A stretch of DNA of 64,000 bases, from contig JADNRY010000002.1 of NCBI GenBank assembly GCA_015501585.1, forward strand, positions 806,001-870,000. Reading direction: 5' to 3'. The notes below the pieces were generated by a model that did not search any database, was not told the origin of the DNA, and worked only from the letters and a program-made list of their open reading frames with translations. The position numbers and the translations under genes were made by a program. The DNA is from Rhodocollybia butyracea. Lineage: Eukaryota; Basidiomycota; Agaricomycetes; Agaricales; Omphalotaceae. Each line of letters begins with the position of its first letter. Positions within the stretch are counted from its first letter, which is position 1. Below, in pieces: positions 1 to 13,271 of this stretch.

Positions 1-560
1 ATGTCCTTTCAGAGGATACAGCAACCAATAAATTCAGTGGTGGTGATTTAGAAGGATAGACAGCCAATCTTCCACGAAACCCCCGGAAACTAATCATGCA
101 GAACTTGTAAGTTGACATCGCTTTCCTTCGTTCCGGTGCATGTTTTATGAGCATTCTGGGCCCGGGCAGTCCCGAAGAACAAGGCCTACACTCGTTGGTT
201 TAGACAAGTAGGAGCGAAATCAAAGAAACAGCCACCAGTATTCATAACTCGCTCCGACTGCTCCGACGCATTTGGTGGCTTTACCTCTGTTCTAATACTA
301 TTCTCGGCTCCACGCAAAAACGAGGTGATTCTGGTCCAAAAATACAGCAGATATCGTCTAACGAGTAATTTACAGTCATACCAAAGGGAAACCCAGAAAC
401 AGTTTCATTATTACTACATCTATCAAACGAACAAGAAAGGCAAGTGGATCGGGCTCAATAAACTTGTTGGTGTACCGCGGGGCAGAAATACCACGCGGCA
501 ATCACCGCCGTAGAATTTCGAAGTTCTCGATTCTCTGTTCTTCTCATCCCTACCACCACC
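1..560. other. Upstream region of TF1, no gene seen
   Basis: I see no convincing coding sequence or repeat here. The only open frames are short and have no recognisable content. The last 200 bases or so presumably hold the 5' untranslated region and promoter of the Zn(II)2Cys6 gene that starts at 561. Confidence 0.5.
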
Positions 561-3500
561 ATGTCCTCAGCCCATGCCCCGAAACGCCCCGACGAGACTG
601 TACAACGAAAACGACGAAAGGGTGCTACGAGGCTGTCTTGTGCAGAATGCAGAAGGTATGTCTGGATATCTGGTACTTATCGTGTTTGCAATCCTGATCT
701 TTCTTGTAGATTGAAGTTGAGATGCGACCGGGCTATTCCTTGCAGTTCTTGTGTGAAGCGCGGGTGAGTTGCTCTTTGACTGTTTACATCGTTCAAATGT
801 CAAACAATGTCACAGAACCGCTGCCATTTGTCCAGACGTGAGTTCTTTTTCGCTCGAGTTTGACTTTGAGTCACGGACGAGCCAATTAGGGTTCTTTGAC
901 CACTGGTCAAGGGAACCGGTACGTTATAAACGCATCGCACTGACTCTGGCAGACGTTTACACCAACTTTGGTAGATTCGTGCTTGCATCTACTCAAGAGT
1001 TACACGAAAAGATACACGAGTTGGCCACCCGTGTTCGGGAACTTGAAGACGCTTTACGCTCTGACCACAGCCGATTAACTCCTGAACAGCATCCTTTATT
1101 GTCCGAAGACCTATTGAAAATCAAAGCGCCTCTGCAACGGGAAGCACCCGCAACAAGAGCCCAACCCAACGGCGCTTCGAAGGAAGACGAACCGAACCCA
1201 GATGTTGTAGATGCCTTTGGATCTTTGTCGATCAGTCTCTCCGGAAAGGCCAAGTTTTTTGGTCAGACCGCAAACTCTTGGGTGGGCTTTTTCGTTTTGG
1301 CCTTCGCATGTCCTCTAAACTCAGGATCTAAACTTCTTCGCAGTACTTTCTTCAGGTCAGTGATATCAACTCAACTGATCCTCAGCTGGTCTGATGGAAG
1401 ACGCCTCTAGAACGAAACAGCAGAAGATGACACTCCCGATTCTTCGCAGTCCAATATGCGCAATTTGCAAGCATACTTGACACCAGAAATATTAGCTCGC
1501 GCATCCACACTAACGATGACACCTACACCTCCCGAGATATTACAGCCAATCAATCTCCAGACTCTTTTTTGGTACCTTCCCTCCTCTGAAAAAGCCATTC
1601 AACTTCGTAACATCTACTACAGACAGGCAGCCTGGATGTACGTACTTTTTTGTGTCTTTTGATACTCTCCATAACGACCTCACCAGGTATAATCCCGTCT
1701 CCTTGGATATGTTCAACCATGAAGTCTGGAGTCAGTTTTACGATCCGAATGCTGGCCCTCCTGCGGATGACCCGTTGCTATCACACAGGCTTTCTGTGAT
1801 GTTCATGATACTAGCCATCGGCTCTCTCGTCGATACCTCTCTTCCTCCGTATAATGTCGATGCCGAGAAATATCATCAACTAGCCAAAGCCGCCCTTTTT
1901 CAAGATTCGTTCCTTGACGCCCCCACCATCAACGCTGTTCAAGCCTTGGTCAGTCGTCAGTTCAGTTCAGTTAATCTATCATCTTAATCATTTACGACAG
2001 TTTCTGATGACCTACTATCTTTTCTTGTCTGACCGCCATGGCTCCAGTACTGGGACGAGGTGGGCCATCATGGGTTTAGCCGTCAGGCTGTCACAAACTG
2101 TAAGCTTCATTCCCCTTCTCCCAATGACACCATGTCAATAATATCTCTTAGATTGGTTTGCGTGAGTTTAGCGTCCATTTCGGCGTTAATATCGAAGGGG
2201 ACTGATTTTGGACAGATCGCGATAGTGGACGTTGGAAAGGCGTCGAAATGGACGAGGCCCAACGTCGACGACAGCTCTTTTGGGAGGTCTTCACCTACGA
2301 TTCTTGGCAATGTTTTACTTTCGCCCGCCCACCCTCCTTTGCTCTTCCCCACATAGATTGCAAGATGCCCTATTCAAACATGGATCCGGGAGAAGATCAA
2401 ATATGTACGTCGTGTGTACTTAGGTTTCCTCGTGGCCCGCTAGATGCTAATCTTGTGCATCTAGTTCATGCATGGAAGCATCGTTTCGTGAGTGAATGTA
2501 TGAACCTTCTGCAAGACCAGGCATTTGGTGCGAAGACCCCTACGTACACAACGGTTCTTCAGCTCGACCGAAAGCTACGAGCATTCCCAGTGCCTTCCAT
2601 CCTTCAAGTCGCAGGATTTGGTAGTTCAGAGCCGATGCCCCCAGGTTTCCAAGACTCAACCATGCTAACACTTCAGCGCCACATCGTCCTTGCCATCCGA
2701 GAAATGAGCGAGTGATCTTTCTGTTTTCGATCAAGTTCAGGTACTGATTATGCTCTATAGATCTCCTTTACCTCCATCGAAGCTTCTTCGCCAGAGCGCT
2801 GACTGACCATCCCAAAGACCCTCTTGGGAGCCCGTATGGGACATCTGTGATTGCGGCATATCGAAGCGCAGGGTCATTAGTCGCATTAATGCGGAACCTG
2901 CATAGCCAACTAAAAGATCTGAGCGAGCGAATCTGGTTCTTGTGGACCCATATGTTCTCATGCGCAGTATGTTGAACTCTATACCTACCACCTCTTTCAT
3001 TCACAATACGTTTTTAGATTATCCTTGGCTCTATCGTCACCCGCTGCCCATCCATGAGCTTAGCACCATCAGCACTCTTGCAGCTTGATTCGGCTTGCGA
3101 GTTGTTTTCGAAGGCTGCGAGCGGCTTTAAAGCAAATAAGGTCCTAGTGAGTCGGAATCCCTTGGCCTTAAAAATGTCGATTCCAATAACATATCCGTGT
3201 AGAATATCATGGTTGATCTTCAAAACCGTGCCCATGATTCATTGAATGAGTTCCGCAAAGGAAGTAGATCGCCTCCCGGGCGGCTTGGGATGGAACCTCT
3301 CACTCCCGTCAACGATAACGATGAACTAGCCATACTAGGAGGGAAGACTAGACTGGTGAAAAAGGAACCTGGCTCCCCTCAGCTGTTCGACCAATCTCCT
3401 AACTCTCATAATCCCGTTGTTCCTCTCCCTCTATCACCTAGCGCTGGGGCACATGTTGATTCAAACTTAGTGGAGTATTTGAACTCGTTCCAGCAACCAG

Positions 3501-3919
3501 CTTCTGCATCTGCTAGTGGTACTCCCTACTCCGACGTAGACATATCACCCGTGTCTATGTATGACCTTACATCCTTACCTGTATCAGCGAACGGCTACCA
3601 TTCCGAACCCAACAATTATCAATCAATGTCTTCTCCGTCCCATTCCATGATGCCCTCTATGGACCAATCCTTCCCAACACAACAGCAGCATTCTCATCAC
3701 ACATCTTCGATGAACGGTTCGGCACCATCGTCGTTCCCTCAATACTTCCCCGTATTCGATTACGGTCCTTCCTCAACCTCCACTAATGCTTACGCCCCTA
3801 TGCTAGCCTCTAGCCCTGGTCCTCTGAGACGGTCCGGCTCAGGTTCTCCGGAGCAAAATTTAATGCACACGGCTTGGCACGAATTTGTTAATTCTAGTGG
3901 TTATGCTTCAGGGAATTAG
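561..3919 (+). CDS. Zn(II)2Cys6 fungal transcription factor (TF1)
   Basis: Predicted nuclear DNA-binding regulator. The ATG at 561 opens a basic leader (QRKRRKG). The binuclear zinc cluster then spans three exons (561-655, 710-763, then from about 816), giving the C-x2-C-x6-C-x5-C-x2-C-x8-C spacing: CAEC, LRC, PCSSC, AIC. The next exons read DGSLTTGQGNR, then a coiled coil (RVRELEDAL) and PLLSEDLL, which are typical of an agaric family. The middle exons carry the fungal-specific transcription factor domain (LYLHR, WFLWTHMFSCA, IILGSI). The last exon is a low-complexity Ser/Pro/Gln activation-type tail. I found no frame break across roughly a dozen short introns. TF2 at 40982-44468 is a paralogue with the same exon logic. 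Targets cannot be read from sequence. The family call is strong; the exact exon list is by eye. Confidence 0.88.
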
Positions 3920-4864
3920 GGACTCATTTCATTTTGTGTATTTCTGTTGACTGTCCACCAGTCTTTTCTTGTCACGTTGATCTTTATTCTTGACTACATA
4001 ATAACTATAATAGTTATGCCATATGTATCGATCCATCTCGGAGTATTGTATTATACAGTTACAATTCGATGGAGACAGATGGCCGGATTGTTCAATTCAG
4101 CGCAAGAAGCTGTAGGAAGGTCGATGGCCCTGGAGGAACGCGAAGTCTCGTATATTTGGTCATCAGGCATGCAGCTGCAGCTTGTTTAACCGTCGTGATC
4201 CCTAGCTATTATATCGGCGACATAGAGAAGTCATGGGCATTCATAGTACGCAGATTGAGCCATGGACTCAGTCCACATTATCGCAATTATCGCAATTATC
4301 AATGATCTCTTGAACAGCTTCCGAATGGGCCTCCAGATATCGACTGGTCCTGAAAGAACCGCACTCGTCAAACAGATTTAGCCCTCGCTAATGCCATGAT
4401 ATCCAGAATATGATACAATGGAGGCTAGAAGATAAGGCAGACAGTCCTGAGTGTTCCACTCAGCTTGCGTTCCTTGAACCTAATGTGAACAATTTTGAGA
4501 ACCAATGAACAAGTACTCCTTTGTGAATCTTTTTCGGAAGGCAGTGACCGGCATGAACAGCCTTAGCAGCAAACGTCTTAGCGGCAAACTTTCTGTGATA
4601 TGAACTCTGGCGTTTGGGTGGGCTTCTGAAGTTGTAAGCCAGGGACTGGTCTCAAAGCCCAAGGCATTTGAATGCATCGCGTGTTTAGCATCAGAAAGTT
4701 CCTCCCGATTTTGACTGGAATGGTAGTATCTTGTTACTAACAAATTGTGTCACTCGAAGAATACCAGCAACATGACAAAATTTCATTTCTCTCGCCATGC
4801 CATTCATTTCTGGAATGATTTGACAAGAAAATCTACAGGATATCAGTACGTACTGCGAACGGGA
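3920..4864. other. Convergent intergenic region, nothing seen
   Basis: This stretch lies between the 3' ends of TF1 (+) and the F-box gene (-). Only short open frames without recognisable content are present. It must hold both transcript ends, but I cannot place a polyadenylation signal with confidence. Confidence 0.5.
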
Positions 4865-6839
4865 TCAGAGGTCGGCTTCCTCGTCATCACTGTCCGAAGA
4901 AAGCGGCGACATGTCTGTATCACTATCTGGGAAATGGAGTTCAGGAAATTTCTTTATCAAACGCTTCTTGTACTTCTTCGCACTTCTCCTTGACTTCCTT
5001 TCTTCGACGGGATCCCAGATTCTCCCATTGAAAGACACCTCACCGGTGACTTCAAACAGTTGAGTATTTTGTGAAGAAGAATGTAAAGTTTCTTCTTCGA
5101 TCGCGAGAACTCCCAATGGTTGTCCAGTGGGCTTGAACCCCGTATCCAAATCTCGAAATGTTGTTAGATAGGCGATTAACTGACTGTAAAGTCGTTCAAA
5201 TTCCTGGGATATGGCTGATTGCCCAGGACTTCGTAACAACACCACATTAAGAGATTCTACGAGTATAAGTTTGGAGAGAGGGAAAGATCCAAAACCATAC
5301 GAACGCCGCTGTCGTTTGCGGCGGCGGCCATGAGGAAATACTCTGGGAGCTCGTTCCATGGCATCAATGACACCGTGTAGAAGAGCGAGCATTCCGTTGT
5401 TGACTCCGATACGAATGGTTAATCTAGGAGGGAGGAGTCTAATTAGAGTTCTCCATGTTTCCCAAGAAAATTGCTGATGGCTAGAATCAACGTCAGATTT
5501 AGTGTTATCATTCGTGACTGGCCCAGCATTAAAAAGCTCCAGGTTGTCCAAAGGAAAGGCGTTGATAATCTTTGCTAGCATTTGACGACATTGGTGCTGT
5601 GTACTGGGGTAAAAGAGGACCTGAGCGGCCACAGATCCAACGTGCCCACCAAGGATTGCATTTGGGCAAGTACTGTTATACGAAACAGAAAATGCCAAGT
5701 AGTATCCACACTCTATCAATGCTGAGCGTAATACCCATGCATCTTTATGTCGAAGTTTTCGTCGAATGGGTATTAAGAGGGATTTAATGTCGTCCAGGTA
5801 GGAAGATTCAACGTTCAGGCTAGGAATGGCAACAAATACAGTCGATGCATTAGGCGGGATTATAAGGAATTGTAGAATCGTGATGATGAGTTGGATATCC
5901 ATATGCAAATCAAGGAGCTGAAGTGCTGGAAGCGATATTTGAGGGAGCTGCTCTAAGGAGCGATCCTTGGCGGAGTGGGGCTCGATGAAGTATCGAACTT
6001 TGAGGGTTTGAAGCCCTGGAGAGCGCTCTACGATATGATAGAAGTCCTCAACTGAGAAAAGAACACCTAGGCTTTGCCAATCTATATCCAGTTCAAGCCG
6101 AGTCAAACTGGCGAGAAACCCCAGCTGCAGCTTATTCGCAAAAGAAACATTGTGCAGGCGAACTTGACGAAGGCATGGTGCACCCCCTTCAACTATAAAA
6201 GAAGGAACATGCCAGAGAATCGGAGGCTCATCTCCAATAGGGTAGTAGAGGTCGATATGAAGAGTTTGCAACATTGGCATGTACTTCACATCGTCGAAGA
6301 AATGTGCAAAATCTTGATAACTTCCGTCAAGTTCCAATATCCGTATGCGATGTGAGTTTCGAGTAAACATAGAAGGATGATAACCATGGTTGTATTTGTA
6401 GGAAAGTGGGCATCCTTTCGACCGCTTCTCCCAAATAGGCATACTGTTATGGTCTGAGATCCAGGACCAAAGTCGTCCGTTATTAATGGCGATTCTATTC
6501 CATCGACGACAGACAAGAATGAGCTGAGTCCACTTGGACGACCAAGGATCCTGCATCATTACATGGTAGAAGATGTCGGCGAGGAGCTCATCAGGAAGAA
6601 AAGAAATTGAAGCAACGGCATTCCGATACGATTTCAGGTTTGCGAGGATATCGATCCCGGAGTCAATAGCTTCGCGTATGCTATCTCTTTCACTGTGAGG
6701 AAATTGTGAGACAGACGGCGGACAAGTTTCAAGTTACACACCTGATGCTAGCGAGCTGAAGACGAGGCATGGATTCCATGACCGTTGACTTGCGTAGAAG
6801 CTCTGCAAGATGGATGAGTTCACCAGGCAAGTCAGACAT
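4865..6839 (-). CDS. F-box domain protein
   Basis: Probable substrate-recognition subunit of an SCF ubiquitin ligase. The ATG lies at 6839-6837 and one intron (6741-6693) splits exon 1 (6839-6742) from exon 2 (6692-4865). Together they give 641 residues with no break. The N-terminus (MSDLPGELIHLAELLRK) is a short helix. Around residues 60-110 the F-box reads FLPDELLADIFYHV, then WTQLILVCRRWNRIAI and GRLWSWI, the usual pattern of agaric F-box proteins. The rest looks like irregular leucine-rich repeats (LQTLKVRYF, LPALQLLDLHM, LRQVRLHNVSF). The C-terminus is basic then acidic (RRSAKKYKKRL, then SDSDDEEADL). It is divergent from CFT1 with a shared upstream region. The substrate is unknown; agaric genomes carry large expanded F-box families. 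Confidence 0.75.
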
Positions 6840-7276
6840 GGTTGCTGTGGTTCAAGCAGGGTTCATGCAAGGCAGTACAACTTTTTACTTAAGAATTGCT
6901 GTACAGGATTTTCAAGTTGGACAGCCGATCCGACTCGGGTCAATCTCACCGCCATTGCGTACTGAGGAACATCAGTCTGAGATATTGACTGAGATCAGGA
7001 TAGGTCACTAAAGATTAACTTGATTTCCATCATGATACTAGCTACGAATGCCAACATACGAGTTGTTTGGCTTCCTTACCACTTGAGGAAGATTGACTGA
7101 GCAAGTCATTGTGAGTTAGATAGAAAGAGCGACCCGGAACGCAGCGCTTAATTTTAAGCGCTGCCTAAGGCGCGCTTTTTCTAGAACGGCTAATGCTTCG
7201 GAATTGACGCGGTACAACTACTCGACACAGCGTCAAAGCTTGGCTTTTCCAGTAAGGCAAGATTCAGAACGTCTTC
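6840..7276. promoter_or_regulatory. Divergent promoter between F-box gene and CFT1
   Basis: The 437 bp between two start codons pointing away from each other must serve both genes. It contains a near-perfect palindrome at 7141-7164: arms GCAGCGCTTAA and TTAAGCGCTGC with a 2-base centre, about 113 bp upstream of the CFT1 ATG. A GC-rich CTAAGGCGCGC follows it directly. The palindrome could be a dimeric factor site; that is inference. Confidence 0.5.
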
Positions 7277-10200
7277 ATGCACGCCTTACATCAAGAAATC
7301 CTAGCTCCTTCTGGTGTCGAATTCGCTGCCTGGCTCAAACTCGCAACTGGTGAAGGACCTGAAGGAGAAAGTGTTCTGTCTAATGTCGTTGTGGCGAGGT
7401 CGAATCTGCTAAGAGTGTTTGAGCTAAGGAAAATAACGACGGATAATGAACATTACAAGTTTTATCACATCCGGACTCACCGGTTACACGGTATCGTTAC
7501 AGGTTTAGAGGGTGTCAGAGTGTTGGGCAGTTTAGACGATGGTAGAGACAGACTGTTGGTAGCATTCAAAGATGCCAAGGTGTGTACAGAGTACATACTT
7601 GGAATAAACTTTTATTGTTTTGTTCAGATTGCCCTCCTCGAATGGTCACCAGCTCAGCACGATCTCATTACTGTTTCCATACACACGTATGAACGCGCTC
7701 CTCAATGCCTCGATATAAAACCTTCTTTTAGGTCTCTACTTCGTGTTGATCCAGTTTCACGCTGTGCAGCTCTCTTATTGCCCCAGGATGCATTAGCAAT
7801 ACTTCCTTTTCACTCAAGTGAAGATCATAACGAAATGGATGTTGACCTTGTCGAACGCGAAAACATGCCCTATTTCCCCTCGTTCATCCTCGAGTTGCCC
7901 CAATCCGTATCTCCCGCCATTCATAATATCATTGATTTTGTTTTTTTGCCTGGATTTAACAACCCTACAGTTGCTTTGCTGTACAATGACCGCCCGACAT
8001 GGACAGGCAGATTGAAAGAAGCGAAAGACACATGCGGAACCGTCATTTTCTCCATGTCCAATTTTTCTTCCTCCTGGGGTTCGGAAGCGACTTTTAGTGT
8101 TATTACCTCAATCAATAACCTCCCATACGATGCTTTTGCTGTTGTTCCCTGTCCTGCGGCTGTCGGTGGTCTCATCGTTCTAACACCCAATGCAATTATT
8201 TATCTCGAAGCGACAAAGAAGTTGGTTCTGCCCGTGAATGGATGGGTAGCGAGAGTTTCGGATGTGACCCTGCTGCCTTTGGTCCCGATTGATTTGGATT
8301 TACAGTTGGAGGGATCTCGAGCAACGTTCATCGCTGATACAACGCTCTTGCTTATCCTCGTGAACGGAGACATGTACTCTGTAAACCTCGTTGTTGACGG
8401 TAAAGCCGTGTCGGGAATGTCCATTTCGCCAAAACTGTTGGCACGGACAACTATTCCTAGTCTGGTGATGGCGGTTAGTATCACTGAACAAGAAAAATCG
8501 ATGGTTTTTGTTGCAAGTACGCAAGGACCCTCGACGTTACTGAGGACGAGCATGGTTGAAGAGTCTGATGCAAATGGGAAGTCAGACGAAAAGATGGATG
8601 AAAGCAATACTGCTACAGTAGAAGTGGGTGAGGGCGTGGATGCGGAAATGTATGATGACGATGCAGGTGAGCTGTTACTTTTAACGTATGATATACTAAT
8701 AGTCAACTTCCTGCAGACATATATGGTCCTTCTCAGAGCTCAGGCGCCACCGCTAAAGTCTCTACAGCGCAAGAACTTCATAAGCCGAATCTTCTCCGCA
8801 TTCGATCCCGCATGACGTTCCAGTTTATCCTCGCAGACTACCTTCCTTCGTACGGCGGGATCAACGATATGGTATTCGGTATGACGCAGCTGGCAGATAA
8901 ACCGACGCCGGTGTTGATTGCTGCGACATCTACTTCAGCGTTCTCGAGCACGAGCACGAAAGTAGCGGAGATGGAAGAAGACGGGTTGACAGAACCGGGG
9001 TCGGGATTAGGTGGATTTACGTTGTTTCAACGAGACCTTCCAGTTAAAATGAAAAGGCGAATGCACGTCCTTGGTGGGTCCAAGGGGTGTGGAGTTTCAT
9101 CGTTCGTAAGGGAGAAGTGAGGAAGGGGGATAAGAAGTTGACTGGTGACAAAGAGGGAGGTGAAGGGTGGAAAGAGATCCGAATGATCATTAGCACTGAT
9201 GCAAATCCAAACCCGGGATTTAGTAGAGCAAGTCGTCTTTGTTCTCCATGAGTTATCCAACTCACTCGTTGCCCTCTTAGATGACGGCCGTCCCACCCTC
9301 AACGACCAAGACAAAAACAAATGTGGCATCTTCGATACCGTCCATAGCAAATATCTCCAACAGCGATATTATATCTCGCATCCAAGGCACTACTATTGGT
9401 GCTGGACCAATATTCGGCGGTATAGCAGTGCTACAAGTTATGAGTGGAGCGATTAGGGTGCTGGAGATTGGTGATTTTTTTTTCTTTCGAATTTCCTTTG
9501 GCTCGTTTCTTTCAACGACTTTCCGCTCAATATAACATTTTCTAGATGGCACTGAACGTCAGTTAATCAAAGATGTCGAGTCCTCCTCCTCGTCCTCTAC
9601 TGTTACCGCTACCACTGGGACCGGTGCTCTCAGTACACCATCTACTTCCTCAGTACCCGTGGCTCCGAGAACAATGCCTTCTAACGCCCGAGCGCGTATC
9701 CGTCACTGCTCAATTTCCGATCCATATGTGATGATACTGAGAGAAGATGGTACGATGGGATTATTTATTGGGGAGGCGGCGAAGGGTAAGGTGAGGAGGA
9801 AGGATATGAGTATGTTGGGTGGAAAGGTTAGTTCCTTTCTTTCATGTTTGTTCTAGCTCGTGCTTCGATACCGAATGAAAGATCCTGACTTATGTTTATT
9901 TTTTCTAGACCTCAAAGTATGTTACTGGCTGTTTCTTCGTGGACCAAACGGGAGTACTCGAGAGGAACCTCTTATCGTCAGCTGTTGACGTGGGAAAACG
10001 AACGGAAAAGGACAACCAGTGGTTGTTACTGGTGAGGCCCCAGGGGATCATGGAGGTCTGTGTTTCTGTGCTATTCTTGCTCCTTCTATATACATGTAAA
10101 CATCACGTCTCTTTCCTTCTCCTTCCCTTCTTTTTTCTCTTCGGTTAGTAACACAACCTCTGACCTCAACTAGATCTGGACCCTGCCCAAAATGGTACTG

Positions 10201-12895
10201 GCATTCTCGGTTTCAATGCCTCTGCTGACCTTGGAAAATGTTTTGCTGGATTCGGGTGAGGGGGTTGCTTCGTCTGTTTCGGGCTCTGCTCTGTCGTCGG
10301 TAACTGCAGCAGCTGTAGGTCCTACTGGGAACCTAGGAGTCACGGGTCCCGCACCGGAAGCTCAATCAGCCGACGCAACGATGCGGTCGGTGGAGGAGAC
10401 GGAGGAGCAGGTGAAAGAAGGAGATGAATCACATATCAGACCTGGGATTGGCGGAGGTATTATTGACGAGATAGAACAAGTGATGGTCGCTCCACTAGGA
10501 GAAAGCAGACCTGAGCTACATCTGTTTGTAAGTTAACCTCCTACCAAAGCAATGGTCGATCTGAACTGACAGCCTATTAGGTCCTCCTTCGCTCCGGTCA
10601 GCTAGCAGTCTACAAAATCATTCCCGCCGCTGCTCCAACTTCGAACCCACAGCCTACCACTGCGGACTCGACTACGTCACCCACCTCACAAACTCCGTCA
10701 ACAAGTTTGAATTCGCAAAGGGCCCACCTCTGCGTTGCTTTCGTCAAAGTGTTGACAAAGACGTTTGAGTTGAGCGGTGCTGGTCTGAGTGCTGGTACTT
10801 CCGGCGGTGGCGTAGGTAGTAACGGTATTCCGCTGGTACAGTGGATCAGAAGAAGATATCGAGGATGTTTGTACCCTTCAGGACAGCCCCAGGCGTGATG
10901 GGAACAACGGCAGCATATTCGGGCGTCTTTTTCATCGGCGAGAATCCTCTTGGATTCTTTGTACCGATCACGGAGGGGTGCATTTATACCCTTCTGGATA
11001 TTCGGTGGTTCATGCGTTTACTCCGGTGTGTTCTGGCTCCAGTACTGGAGAAAGCTGGGGTGGTGGATGTGATGAATTTTTACTTTATAGTGACGAAGTA
11101 AGTTCACTATTTCTTCTCTGTTAACATCTCCTACTCTCCACCTCTGATCCATTTTGCTTGTACTGCACCTACTGACCTTGCATCCACTCTACCCAGGGCC
11201 CTTCCCTCCTTTCTTGGATCCCTGGTTTTGAGCTAGACTACCCTCTTCCCATGCGTTCGATCCCTCTCGGACGGCCGTACTCTAACGTCGTATTCGACCC
11301 ATCAACATCGCTAGTTGTTGCAGCAGCGGTGATGGAAGCTCGATTTGCGAGCTTTGATGAGGAAGGGGGTATGATTTGGGAAAAGGACGCACCAAACATC
11401 GCAGACCCAACAACGGAATGTTCAACTCTAGAGCTAATCTCACCAGATTTATGGGTTTCAATGGATGGGTGAGTGCCTAGACAAACTTGATTTCGCGAGC
11501 TTATGTCAACCAGGTACGAATTCGCCACCAATGAAGTCGTTAATGCGGTCGCCTGTGTTTCTCTCGAGACCGCCAGTACCGATACAGGATCCAAGGAGTT
11601 TATCGTAGTTGGAACGACGATTAATCGCGGAGAGGATTTAGCTGCGAAGGGCGCTGTAAGATTCGTCTCTCTCCTCGCTTTTTTTCTTTGGTCTAAACGC
11701 TTTATTGCAGACATATATTTTCGAAATAGTTGAGGTCGTTCCTGACCCGACCCTCGCTCCCAAGCGGTGGTACAAACTCCGACTAAGATGCCGAGACGAC
11801 GCCAAAGGGCCGGTGACGGCGCTCTGTGCGTTAAATGGATATCTCGTATCTTCGATGGGCCAGAAGGTATGTATATTAACCCCATCACCAACATTAAAGC
11901 TATTATTTATCCTGCTATAGATATTCGTCCGTGCGTTTGACTCTGACGAACGCTTGGTGGGGGTAGCGTTCATGGATGTCGGGGTGTATGTCACTTCACT
12001 CCGGACAATTAAAAACTTGCTGCTGATAGGTGATGCGGTGAAGAGCGTTTCATTTGTCGCATTTCAAGTACGTTTTGTTCTCAGCTGCGCTCCTGCTCTT
12101 CTTCCTGCTGATCCGTATAATCTCAACCAGGAAGACCCCTATAAACTCGTACTCCTTGCCAAAGACCCGCGCCACCTCTGTGTAACCACTGCCGACTTTT
12201 TCTTTGCCGATAATGAGATGGCAATATTTACCCATGACGAGGACGGGATTATGAGATTGTATGATTACAACCCGCATGGTGCTTTTGAACAAAAATACTC
12301 TTCTTTGTGTTTTGTGGGCTAACAGTAATCGTTAACAGACCCTGATTCTGGAGATGGCCGATACCTTCTCCTACGTTCCGAATTCAACACTCAAAACGAG
12401 TACCGCACCACTGCTCTCATCGCTAGGCGAACAAGTCCTGACGATGTCATTCCGCAAGCCAAACTGTTATGTGGTGAGTGTTACGGTTTTTGCACTGGAA
12501 GTGACTGGCACTCACTTAAGTGTTGTGTAATAGGTGCTGCGAATGGATCAATCGCCGCTATCACACCAGTAGATGAAACCGTAGCGAAGAGCTTACAGTT
12601 ACTTCAAGGGCAGTTGACAAGGAATATTCAACACGTTGCGGGACTAAATCCCCGAGCATTACGGTGAGCATTGCTAGTTGGGTAGTGATAAGAATTTTGC
12701 TAAAAGTCTCACCAACTCAGTATCGTCCGAAACGACTATGTTTCCAAACCCCTTTCGAAAGGCATTCTGGATGGCAGTCTTCTAGTACATTTTGGAAACT
12801 CGTCTACAACCAGGCAGACAGAGATGACGAAGCAGATTGGGACAGAAGTTGAAATTGTGAGACGACACTGGATGACATTGGATGGGCCATGGTGA
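7277..12895 (+). CDS. CFT1: Cleavage and polyadenylation specificity factor subunit CFT1 (CPSF160)
   Basis: Scaffold of the nuclear mRNA 3'-end processing complex. The N-terminus (NVVVARSNLLRVFELR; then LITVSIHTYE and LRVDPVSRCAALLLP) matches the first beta-propeller of CPSF160. The middle exons carry GTTIGAGPIFGG and DPYVMILREDG. Later exons read YPLPMRSIPLGRPYSNVVFDP, EFIVVGTTINRGEDLAAKG, TYIFEIVEVVPDP, GQKIFVRAFD and DFFFADNEMAIF, followed by the C-terminal CPSF-A domain. The stop is at 12893-12895 after MTLDGPW. Introns are short (for example 7580-7627). The frame slips by one base at about 9084-9087 (run of G), 10838-10842 and 10947-10951, each between conserved blocks on both sides. In a single-copy essential gene these are more likely consensus errors than mutations, but I cannot tell from here. 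The family call is secure. Confidence 0.92.
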
Positions 12896-13264
12896 TAAAA
12901 ATCCTGCTTCTTGTATATAATCTAGGCCTGTACCATTTATATGCTGGAAGTTCGATCTTGAACCAGATTCAACGATCATTTAGACCTATTTACATAGTTC
13001 TTTCATTCGAAAGAAAGCGGACGCCGCAAAACTAATTTGTACTGCAGCTACTTACTTCCCCAAAATCTTTATTCTTGTCCTTATTATCCAGGCTCATCCT
13101 GCTACATACCTTCTACTCTGAACAATCTAATGATTAAGCTTCCCATTAAGTTTCAGTTACACAACAGATATACTGAACAATATCGGGTTCACATAGCCAG
13201 ATATGCACCTGACCATAAAACGACCAAGTAGACCCGAGGGCCGTAAGAAAAGAACCCGGTAAAT
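12896..13264. other. CFT1 3' flank entering repeat island
   Basis: This is AT-rich, with no gene. From about 13206 it is the left part of a dispersed repeat (family I) that continues beyond the insertion at 13272-15239. Confidence 0.5.
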
Positions 13265-13271
13265 GATAAAA

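Noticed and set aside
8200..8706. 168-codon minus-strand frame inside CFT1
   Set aside because: It is the reverse complement of well-conserved CFT1 coding sequence and has no motif of its own.
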